DNA of 64,000 nucleotides from Cytophagales bacterium (GTDB taxonomy: Bacteria; Bacteroidota; Bacteroidia; Cytophagales; Bernardetiaceae), in contig JAAFJX010000023.1 of NCBI GenBank assembly GCA_013299045.1, positions 1 through 64,000 on the forward strand, written 5' to 3'. Made by a program: the position numbers and the translations under genes. Positions 10,070 through 16,835 of this stretch are shown in pieces (the first letter of the stretch is position 1; the number at the start of each line of letters is the position of its first letter). Below the pieces are notes generated by a model. That model saw only the letters and a list, made by a program, of their open reading frames with translations. It did no database searches and was not told the origin of the DNA.

Positions 10070-10951
10070 TTACGCTTTGCGTGGTTTATGTGCCACATAA
10101 AGAGAGTAGGCCAGCATAAGTACAGAGATAGTAGCAATTAGAGATCCCCAAAACCAATAAGGCAGCAGCAGACTGTTTGCGATAGCGCCCGTGTCGGAGT
10201 GGTGTGTTTGCCCCTCTATGGTGGCAGAGTCCACAAACAGATAATCAAACTGCATAAAAACAGCAATAGAAGCCTGTACACCCAAAACACGCACAAAAAA
10301 CTGCTTAATACTTGGGCTCGCTTTCCAAGAAGACAGAACAATGACTACTGCCCAAAGACTCATAGCGCCCAAACCAAAAATGCTGCGAAGCCAAACAACA
10401 CAACTCAAGGCTATAAACAAGCCCAAAACCCATAAAGAAGCAGTGCTGGCTTTTTGAGAGCGGCTCAGCATGAGTAAAGCACTGCCTGCAACTGCTGGCC
10501 CTAAAAGCCCACCCGCTGCTACAATGGCAGACCCAAGAGGGCCTAAAAAGAGGTCTGAGCTATGTGTTGCCAAACCCGAACCGTCCGAAAAAATTTCTAA
10601 TTTTTTGAAGCTCCCACCCATCAAAATTGCCGTTAGGCCATGCCCCATTTCATGAAACCATGTACTCAGAATGGTAAAGGGATAAAGTACATAATAGCCG
10701 TAAGGCACATACCAAAGCACTACGGTACAGATAGCAATGCCTACTAGCCATAGTAAAGAGCCTTGACTATCACTCAAAAAGTTGACCTTTTGGCCAGCGT
10801 GTTCAGAAAAACCTTCGTTCATAGACTTGATGATGTTTATGTATAGGTCTTGAACGTAATCGCGCCTTAAATGTTTTGTATAGATATTTCTGATGTTGGC
10901 CTGCCAAGCTAGCTGCCTAAATAAACTATCATAGTTAGGCCATCTCTCCAT
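10070..10951 (-). CDS. M50-family (site-2-protease-like) membrane metallopeptidase
   Basis: 293 residues with about six hydrophobic segments. A zinc-binding HEMGH motif (around bases 10641-10655) sits at the end of an early membrane segment, as in the M50B group of intramembrane metallopeptidases, which cut membrane-bound substrates or act as peptidase-like membrane proteins. The start used is the most upstream ATG. A second ATG at 10822 (residue 44, MNEGFSE) is an equally plausible start, because the first 43 residues are polar and no clear promoter box is seen before 10951. No LDG-type second motif was firmly identified. Confidence 0.75.
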   Translation of the reverse strand: MERWPNYDSLFRQLAWQANIRNIYTKHLRRDYVQDLYINIIKSMNEGFSEHAGQKVNFLSDSQGSLLWLVGIAICTVVLWYVPYGYYVLYPFTILSTWFHEMGHGLTAILMGGSFKKLEIFSDGSGLATHSSDLFLGPLGSAIVAAGGLLGPAVAGSALLMLSRSQKASTASLWVLGLFIALSCVVWLRSIFGLGAMSLWAVVIVLSSWKASPSIKQFFVRVLGVQASIAVFMQFDYLFVDSATIEGQTHHSDTGAIANSLLLPYWFWGSLIATISVLMLAYSLYVAHKPRKA

Positions 10952-11098
10952 AGACTCTCAAAACATACCGATTATTGAATTTGTCAATAGATAATTTAAC
11001 AAAATTTAAGCATAAAAATCTGAAAGAAGCGCTATCTTTGCGCCCGATTTGAACAGCCATAAAGGCCCAAAAACTCAAAAAAAACATATCTTACTGTG

Positions 11099-11722
11099 AT
11101 GTTAAGGCTCATTTATTGTATCCTCATTGCGCTTGCCGCTACTTTCATGGGCTGCAACGGCGGCTCTAGCACCGAAAACGGCTCTGATTCTACTCAAAAT
11201 AAACGTGTAGAAGGTGAAAAAGACACCACCCAAAGCTATATCAACGTATCGCTGGCTGGAGTAAGCAAAAACTTTTCTTATAACCCTATTATGGGTGGCA
11301 TAAAAGCCAACGACTACGATTTTAAAGAAGACAAAACATACAGCATGATTCGTATGGAAAGGCACTTAGACCAGTACCTGACAGAGAAGTTTATGATTTC
11401 TATTCACTATCTATACCCCGAAGAAATCAAGGAGTTTCCATTAACCATCAATGAAATGGGCAAGTTCAATGAGCGGACGGTTCGTATTCAAATGACTTAT
11501 GCCAAAATGGGACAAAAGCAGTATGCAGATGTTTTTAAGCCCAAGTTTGACGAGTTCAAAATAACACTTACTAAGTATGAAAACAATATTTTGGCTGGTA
11601 CTTTTGAAGGGCCAATGACGAGTTCGTCTGGCAATTTGATAATGGCCACCAAAGGTGTTTTTAGGTTTAAGCTGAATCAAAACAAAATGCCTGGTTCTAT
11701 CAACAATGCCAATTTGCAATAA
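11099..11722 (+). CDS. Putative lipoprotein of unknown function
   Basis: 207 residues from the ATG at 11099; a GTG lies directly before it, but ATG is preferred. The N-terminus is a lipoprotein signal with lipobox-like MGC (Cys ~19), followed by a low-complexity Gly/Ser/Asp linker. The remaining ~160 residues are predicted mostly beta and resemble the small lipoproteins with a DUF6252-like beta fold that are common in Bacteroidota, but I cannot assign the family firmly. A -7-type box TATCTTTG at 11033-11040 suggests its own promoter. No function is assigned. Confidence 0.7.
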   Translation: MLRLIYCILIALAATFMGCNGGSSTENGSDSTQNKRVEGEKDTTQSYINVSLAGVSKNFSYNPIMGGIKANDYDFKEDKTYSMIRMERHLDQYLTEKFMISIHYLYPEEIKEFPLTINEMGKFNERTVRIQMTYAKMGQKQYADVFKPKFDEFKITLTKYENNILAGTFEGPMTSSSGNLIMATKGVFRFKLNQNKMPGSINNANLQ

Positions 11723-11816
11723 TTCATTTTCATAGATTCCGACAGGAAACAGGGCTTATTTTTTTTATTCTAGGCTCTGTTTCTTCGTTTTAAGAGTTAG
11801 CAGACAAAACTTTAGC

Positions 11817-12512
11817 ATGAACAAACATAATATTTGGCTTTGGTGCATTGGCGTTATGCTTTTGTTGGTAGCGGCCAGTATGCACAGTTGCGCTTCCAAG
11901 CTCAAGGAGCAAGAAAGGCGAGATGTTCGCAAGTATGAAAGTACCATAGGCAGCGTGATTGACATAGCCAAAGACGAACAACAGCACTACTACCCGGTTA
12001 TTTTGTTTTTTAAGCCTGATAGCCAAAAGGTTTACTATAAAGCCAAACGTGAGGCGCATATAAAACCAAGATATAAGATTGGGGACGTGATACAACTACA
12101 ATACGACCTTATTAATACCGAAGATGTTTATTTGATTCAGGATAAGAGTTTTGAAATATCTTTTTTGCGCATAGCTGGCAGTGTTTTTTTGGTTTTGGGG
12201 CTTGTTACTATTGGTGCAGAATGGTGGCGTGTCAGGCGTATTCGGCAGCTCATCAAAAATGGGTTAAAAGTAATGAGTGTTTTTCATTCCGTCGGTATGG
12301 AGCCAGCCAGCAAATGGCTCGGTGGTGTTCGTTACGTGGTTTACACGAAGTCTGAACACGAAACGGCAGGTATCAAGAACACCTCATATCGCAGCCATGC
12401 CTTGAACTTTGACCCTAGCCCACGCTTAGCTGCTGGCCGCCCCGTGTACGTGTTTATAGATGCAAAAAATCCAGAGCACTACTTCGTGGACTTGGCTTTT
12501 TTAGGAATATAG
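11817..12512 (+). CDS. DUF3592-like membrane protein
   Basis: 231 residues with two membrane segments: one at the N-terminus (~7-24) and one at ~118-138. Between them lies a beta-rich extracytoplasmic domain with the pattern PVILFFKPD, YKIGDVIQLQYD, typical of DUF3592 proteins. The C-terminal part repeats a similar beta fold (RYVVYTKSE, PVYVFIDAKNPEHYFVD). The molecular function of DUF3592 is not established. It follows the lipoprotein gene on the same strand with a 94-base gap; no terminator is obvious between them. Confidence 0.7.
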   Translation: MNKHNIWLWCIGVMLLLVAASMHSCASKLKEQERRDVRKYESTIGSVIDIAKDEQQHYYPVILFFKPDSQKVYYKAKREAHIKPRYKIGDVIQLQYDLINTEDVYLIQDKSFEISFLRIAGSVFLVLGLVTIGAEWWRVRRIRQLIKNGLKVMSVFHSVGMEPASKWLGGVRYVVYTKSEHETAGIKNTSYRSHALNFDPSPRLAAGRPVYVFIDAKNPEHYFVDLAFLGI

Positions 12513-12700
12513 CACTATCGGATAACGCTTAGCCTCTGCCCAACTTTCCATGAGAACTTTGGGTTAAATATCAGAGAGGCTTTATATGTTATCTAATATT
12601 CCAAAAAAACGACGTATATTTGGGCTGCAAATACAAAACATAAAAGTTAAGTGTCTGCAAATCAACTTAATAAGTAACTTAAATCCTTTTAAAAAGCAAC

Positions 12701-13129
12701 ATGAAAGAGCAACTTTCAGAGCAGCTGATTGAAGTGGGCGATGTCTTTGAGCATAGCTTTAGCTTTGACCAGGAACAAATTAATCTTTTTGCGGATGTGA
12801 GCGGCGACAACAATCCCATTCACTTAGATGCCAACTATGCAGCTAATACCGTATTTAAGAAGCCAATTATTCACGGTTTTTTGGGGGGGAGTATATTTTC
12901 AAAAGTACTAGGCACAATGTTTCCGGGCGAAGGCACTATCTACCTAAAGCAGGATATGCGTTTTACGCGACCTATGTATGTAGGTAGCAACTACAACGCC
13001 GTGTTGGAGGTTACGGAAGTAAACCGCGAAAAAAATACAGCGCTTTTGAGAACAAGAATTTACGACGTTGAATCTGGAAAATCTACAATAGAAGGTGAAG
13101 CGTTGGTTATGAATAAAAAAAGACTTTAA
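12701..13129 (+). CDS. MaoC-like (R)-specific enoyl-CoA hydratase
   Basis: 142 residues, the normal length for a single hot-dog-fold MaoC hydratase. The hydratase 2 motif is clear: FADVSGDNNPIHLD, with the catalytic Asp and His of the PhaJ/MaoC group, followed by the KPIIHGFLGGS helix. These enzymes hydrate trans-2-enoyl-CoA to (R)-3-hydroxyacyl-CoA in fatty-acid or PHA metabolism. It is a single gene preceded by a -7-like box (TATATTTG, 12615-12622) and followed by a strong terminator at 13155-13204. Confidence 0.88.
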   Translation: MKEQLSEQLIEVGDVFEHSFSFDQEQINLFADVSGDNNPIHLDANYAANTVFKKPIIHGFLGGSIFSKVLGTMFPGEGTIYLKQDMRFTRPMYVGSNYNAVLEVTEVNREKNTALLRTRIYDVESGKSTIEGEALVMNKKRL

Positions 13130-13154
13130 TTTGTAAAATTAAAATCTTTGAATG

Positions 13155-13204
13155 AAAAAGCACTTCAAGGTCATAAAGACTCCATCGCTTTGAAGTGCTT
13201 TTTT
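13155..13204 (+). terminator. Rho-independent terminator after the MaoC-like gene
   Basis: Perfect 14-base arms AAAAAGCACTTCAA (13155-13168) and TTGAAGTGCTTTTT (13190-13203), with a loop of about 21 bases and a T run inside the right arm. Confidence 0.85.
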
Positions 13205-13235
13205 ATAAACCAAATTTGACTATCCTACAGAACTC

Positions 13236-14219
13236 ATGCCCGCTACATTTGAAGAGTTCGTCAGCGAACTGGCTTATTTTGCGATAGTATTTATTGTCAT
13301 AGAGGTTTATTTAACGGTCAATAAACTCTGGAAACGCAAGCATGAACGCGTGGTAGCGGATAGTATCTCTCTCACAGCGCGTTTCGTGAGTCTTTTTCCT
13401 ATGCTCGTTTTTACCATACACGCCTACATGGAAGAAAACTGGCAGGGCTTTTCCTACAATACCCTCATTATTTTTTTAATCCTTGTACACGTGGCGGTGG
13501 GTAGTGGTTTTTGGGTGGCAGGCCAAGAAACAAAAAAGTTTTGGGATTTGGTTAAGCTCTCCTTAAGGATGGAGCAAAAGGAAGTAGGTGACCTCGCCAA
13601 ATCGTTTTTTAGACCCTCACATGCCGACAAACTCATTCATATTCTAGAGCAAGTGGCTTGGATTGACGGCGAACTAGACGACAAAGAAATAGAATTTGTT
13701 AATTCTTTCGCACTGCATTGGAACATCAATTTGAATTGGGATATTTTAAAGGGTTCTTCAGACTCTTTAAGAAAAGGGAGTCTCAACTTTGATGTCCTGC
13801 GTAAATCCATGACAGACTATCTTTCAACCTCTCCGCCCGAAGCCCAAGTGCTTCAATTCATCGATGTACTAACCATGTTGGTTAATATTGATGGAAACGT
13901 GGCAGATGCCGAGGCACTTATGTTAGAAGAACTAACAGGTCTTTGCTCAGCCTATTGTCATAAAGAGCAGAGCACCTCTGTTTACTATGTCGCTATCATT
14001 CCTCAAAACCAAGCGCAGGAAGATGCAGTCTTGGTGCTAACGCCGCCACTGCGTAAAAGCGAGGCACCAGGTGGATATGCCTATTTAGCAGGGCCGTTTT
14101 ATTCGCAGCGTTACGCCGATATAGTATCGGACGAGTACCGAACATTCAATCTGTTTAGTGCTACCCTACGCGAAGAGCAACTCAAAGCAAACGGAGCCTA
14201 TTTTACAATAAGCAAATGA
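13236..14219 (+). CDS. Membrane protein with a TerB-like helical domain
   Basis: 327 residues. Two or three N-terminal hydrophobic segments (~12-30, ~50-65, ~75-95) are followed by a cytosolic helical region. At ~131-230 there are two acidic loops of the TerB type: WIDGELDDKEIEFV and NIDGNVADAEALML. TerB domains occur in tellurite-resistance and stress gene sets, where they bind metal ions at such acidic loops, but this gene has no other ter genes nearby. The last ~85 residues are an extra domain I do not recognise. The 3' end overlaps the convergent gene by 22 bases. Confidence 0.6.
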   Translation: MPATFEEFVSELAYFAIVFIVIEVYLTVNKLWKRKHERVVADSISLTARFVSLFPMLVFTIHAYMEENWQGFSYNTLIIFLILVHVAVGSGFWVAGQETKKFWDLVKLSLRMEQKEVGDLAKSFFRPSHADKLIHILEQVAWIDGELDDKEIEFVNSFALHWNINLNWDILKGSSDSLRKGSLNFDVLRKSMTDYLSTSPPEAQVLQFIDVLTMLVNIDGNVADAEALMLEELTGLCSAYCHKEQSTSVYYVAIIPQNQAQEDAVLVLTPPLRKSEAPGGYAYLAGPFYSQRYADIVSDEYRTFNLFSATLREEQLKANGAYFTISK

Positions 14220-14911
14220 TGCTTGCGTACATAAGCCAATTCACCCTCCCACAACACTTTATACCAAATATCATGCTCTTCCAAAACGGTTAGGCGATGC
14301 CCCTTGGAGAGTACCCCAAAAACGTTTGCTGCAGCCGAGGGCGCATTCATAGCATAAACATTATTACTACGCACCACGCCTTTGGCTTCCAGAACAGCCA
14401 AGTTGTGTACCAAAGCCAAAACCGCCAAAAGCGCTACCTGCCCCAAAAGCCAACTTTGTGCTGTCCTTTTGCTAGCACTACGCCAGGCGCTGTTCAAAAA
14501 ATAAATACTCAAAAGAAGCACTACCGTACAAACAATCCATTTGTATTGGTTATAAAGGGCTGCAAAGTACTCTGTGTCCGAATAGTCATAGCCTTTGAGT
14601 TCATACTTATCGGCTATTTCTACTATTTTTTGTAGAACCGTACTCTCTGAATTGTGCCTATAATAAAGACAAAGAAAATACAATGCGGAAGGATAATCGG
14701 CCAAGCCCTCTTTGATAAAGGCCATTTTCAAAAGCATTTGGGGGCTATATTGCTCTTGCCCCAAAATACTTTCATACAACTTAAAGGCCTCTGTAAACTT
14801 CTTTTGCGCAAAGAGTTTGTCTGCCTTTGCCAACTGATTTTCGGAAGTTTCAGCAAATAAACTGGTAAAAGAACCCAATATGAAGAAAAAAAATATAAAA
14901 TATTTTAACAT
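14198..14911 (-). CDS. BatE-like TPR and SH3-type envelope protein
   Basis: 237 residues. A signal peptide (…SLFAE) is followed by a short TPR segment (KADKLFAQKKFTEAFKLYE, ~residues 28-100), a pair of membrane helices (~130-175) and a C-terminal bacterial SH3-like domain (VLEEHDIWYKVLWEGELAYV). This order is that of BatE proteins of Bacteroidetes aerotolerance operons, but no other bat gene is adjacent, so the assignment is by architecture only. The gene ends inside the convergent TerB-like gene. Confidence 0.65.
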   Translation of the reverse strand: MLKYFIFFFFILGSFTSLFAETSENQLAKADKLFAQKKFTEAFKLYESILGQEQYSPQMLLKMAFIKEGLADYPSALYFLCLYYRHNSESTVLQKIVEIADKYELKGYDYSDTEYFAALYNQYKWIVCTVVLLLSIYFLNSAWRSASKRTAQSWLLGQVALLAVLALVHNLAVLEAKGVVRSNNVYAMNAPSAAANVFGVLSKGHRLTVLEEHDIWYKVLWEGELAYVRKHHLLIVK

Positions 14912-14915
14912 AGTG

Positions 14916-14947
14916 TTTGGTGGTTAAAATTTAACTTCCTACCTTTG
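14916..14947 (+). promoter_or_regulatory. Predicted Bacteroidota promoter for the tRNA-Lys/tRNA-Leu pair
   Basis: TTTG at 14916-14919, a 20-base spacer and TACCTTTG at 14940-14947 fit the phylum consensus. The tRNA-Lys gene begins about 40 bases downstream. Confidence 0.7.
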
Positions 14948-14987
14948 CACCGCAAAATAAGAAAAGTTCTTTCAATTATCCAAATAC

Positions 14988-15060
14988 GATTTCGTAGCTC
15001 AGCTGGTAGAGCAATACACTTTTAATGTATGGGTCCCGGGTTCGAATCCCGGCGAAATCA
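14988..15060 (+). tRNA. tRNA-Lys (anticodon TTT)
   Basis: The cloverleaf can be folded by eye: acceptor GATTTCG/CGAAATC, D-stem GCTC/GAGC, anticodon stem ATACA/TGTAT around loop CTTTTAA, and T-stem CCGGG/CCCGG around TTCGAAT. The discriminator base is A and no CCA is encoded. Confidence 0.97.
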
Positions 15061-15078
15061 CACCCTCCCTCACTACTT

Positions 15079-15162
15079 GCTCACATGGTGGAATTGGTAG
15101 ACACGCTACTTTGAGGGGGTAGTGGGCGTTAGCCTGTGGGCGTTCGAGTCGCCCTGTGAGCA
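15079..15162 (+). tRNA. tRNA-Leu (anticodon GAG)
   Basis: Acceptor GCTCACA/TGTGAGC; the anticodon stem CTACT/GGTAG closes loop TTGAGGG (anticodon GAG). There is a long variable arm as in class II tRNAs, and T-stem GGGCG/CGCCC around TTCGAGT. It lies 18 bases after tRNA-Lys and is probably co-transcribed. Confidence 0.96.
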
Positions 15163-15208
15163 CTAATATTTTTTGGTTTTTGAGTTGTAGTGAAACAACT
15201 TTCTGATT

Positions 15209-15238
15209 AAAGGGCATACTTGAGTGTGCCCTTTTCTT
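15209..15238 (+). terminator. Terminator after the tRNA pair
   Basis: An 11-base stem AAAGGGCATAC (15209-15219) / GTGTGCCCTTT (15224-15234) with a TTGA loop and a T-rich tail. Confidence 0.75.
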
Positions 15239-15366
15239 ATGGTTGGCTCGCGCAATAAATGGCATTGGGCTGCACTCTTTTTAGATAAAAACTTCTACTC
15301 TCAAAATGCAACAGCATAGGGTGGCAATGCGCCTAAACGGAATAGAATAAAAACTAGAACTTGGCT

Positions 15367-15397
15367 TTTGTAAACAAAACCTTTTGGCTTATATTTG
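15367..15397 (+). promoter_or_regulatory. Predicted promoter of the IscA-type gene
   Basis: TTTG (15367-15370), a 19-base spacer and TATATTTG (15390-15397) match the phylum consensus exactly. The start codon follows 38 bases later. Confidence 0.75.
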
Positions 15398-15434
15398 CGT
15401 TCCTAAGTTGCACACGAAATAAAACACGACTCAA

Positions 15435-15761
15435 ATGATTACGATTTCAGAAAAAGCACAGCACAGAATCAAAGAACTTCGCCAGACAGACGGCCTCAGC
15501 GACCAGCATCATATACGCGTATCGGTCAAAGGCGGCGGCTGTTCCGGATTAATGTACGATTTGGCTTTTGATGCCTCTTCTGAGCCTCAAGACCAAGTAT
15601 TTGAGCACAATGGCATACGTATTTTGGTAGATAAAAAAAGCCTGCTCTATCTTTTAGGTACTACCCTTGACTTCTCTGACGGCCTCAATGGGAAGGGGTT
15701 TCAGTTCGTAAACCCCAATGCTTCACGCACTTGTGGGTGTGGCGAAAGTTTTTCTGTATAA
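15435..15761 (+). CDS. HesB/IscA-type iron-sulfur cluster assembly protein
   Basis: 108 residues, the usual size of A-type Fe-S carriers. The three conserved cysteines are present: one in GGGCSGLMY (Cys ~36) and two in the C-terminal CGCGESF. These proteins bind and hand over Fe-S clusters or iron during cluster assembly in the cytosol. No suf or isc genes adjoin it, so whether it acts like IscA, SufA or ErpA is open; the symbol is left empty for that reason. It has its own promoter. Confidence 0.92.
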   Translation: MITISEKAQHRIKELRQTDGLSDQHHIRVSVKGGGCSGLMYDLAFDASSEPQDQVFEHNGIRILVDKKSLLYLLGTTLDFSDGLNGKGFQFVNPNASRTCGCGESFSV

Positions 15762-15817
15762 ACTTTACAACAAGGCTGTTTTAAAAAAAGAAGCAGTTTT
15801 GGTTTTTATATGCCGTT

Positions 15818-16660
15818 ATGCTGCCAGCAACACCGTTCTATCATGCAATAACGGACGAAAAACTGCAAAAGGCTTATTTTGAAGCCGTACAAAAAGACTA
15901 TCTTATAAACTGCCAAGAAGTTTTTATACTCCAAAACCTACTTTTTGTTTGGCCAGAAACTTTTGAGAGTCTGCATTATCAGCGGCCTGTTTTCAGAATA
16001 AAACACCTCAAAAGCAGTATAACAGACGCACCAACCACATTGGCCAGTTTTTTTCCAACCAACACTTACCTTTATGGAGAATTTTCTTTTGAGGCCGCTT
16101 CATTGCCCTATTCTTATGGATTGGTTCAAAAAAAAAGCCTGCAAAATCTAGGGTTTAGGTTAGTAGAAACACGTTTGCATTATGTGCATACAAAAATCAG
16201 TCATTTAACATACAATGCTTTCAAAACGCGCCAAGCTACCTCTTCCGATGAGAGTTGGTTGCGTGAAATAGCCGCTAATCAAAGAAATGACTTTGACAGA
16301 CATCATGCAGAACCTACCTTTAGCCAGAAAACAGCTGATGCCTATTTGGCTCAATACGCCTCTTCCGCATTACGTGGTTTTTGCACAGGCATTTTAGTAC
16401 CTTCCGAACCTCTTAAAAGGGCTTTTGTGGCTTACACAATACATAAAAAATGGGCTGTGGTAGTCCCTCAAGTAGGCGCAAGCCAAAGCAAAGGCGCTTT
16501 TTATGAACTTCTATACAATATTTTGTTACTTGGACAACAAAATGATTGCAAAAGCGCTTATGCCAACACACAGCTAGAAAACACCGCTTGTCAGAAAGCA
16601 TTAATGCGCTTAGGTTTTAATTATACGCATCAAACTGAGATTTGGGCATGGAGTAGCTGA
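15818..16660 (+). CDS. Putative GNAT-fold acetyltransferase (WecD-like)
   Basis: 280 residues, no signal peptide. The C-terminal half (~140-280) has a GNAT-like course: an acidic/aromatic beta-alpha start (FKTRQATSSDESWLREIA), a central strand region, and the closing segment NTQLENTACQKALMRLGF, which resembles the end of WecD-type N-acetyltransferases. The N-terminal half is a second, more diverged module. The acetyl-CoA loop is not clear, so substrate and activity are unassigned. It follows the IscA-type gene by 56 bases and could share its transcript. Confidence 0.5.
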   Translation: MLPATPFYHAITDEKLQKAYFEAVQKDYLINCQEVFILQNLLFVWPETFESLHYQRPVFRIKHLKSSITDAPTTLASFFPTNTYLYGEFSFEAASLPYSYGLVQKKSLQNLGFRLVETRLHYVHTKISHLTYNAFKTRQATSSDESWLREIAANQRNDFDRHHAEPTFSQKTADAYLAQYASSALRGFCTGILVPSEPLKRAFVAYTIHKKWAVVVPQVGASQSKGAFYELLYNILLLGQQNDCKSAYANTQLENTACQKALMRLGFNYTHQTEIWAWSS

Positions 16661-16767
16661 ACAAAATGTGTTGATGTGTTAATCTTGGTTCAGACCAAAT
16701 TAATAAAAAGTAAGCAAGAATAAATTGCAATATTTTAATATTTTTTTTTACTTTTTTTATCTAATCC

Positions 16768-16800
16768 TTTGGTTTATATGGGAATCCAATCGTATTTTTG
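16768..16800 (+). promoter_or_regulatory. Predicted promoter of the T9SS beta-propeller gene
   Basis: TTTG (16768-16771), a 21-base spacer and TATTTTTG (16793-16800). It lies inside the longest possible open frame, which supports the downstream ATG at 16836 as the true start. Confidence 0.65.
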
Positions 16801-16835
16801 CAATCCAATCTTGCACTCCTCAACACAATAAAAAA

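Noticed and set aside
14999-15265. Minus-strand 88-codon frame across the tRNA genes
   Set aside because: It is the reverse reading of tRNA-Lys and tRNA-Leu; the GFEPGTH-type peptide is a well-known artefact of antisense tRNA translation.
16725-16835. Upstream extension of the T9SS propeller gene
   Set aside because: The extra 37 codons start at TTG and run through the promoter; the ATG at 16836 is followed by a proper signal peptide.
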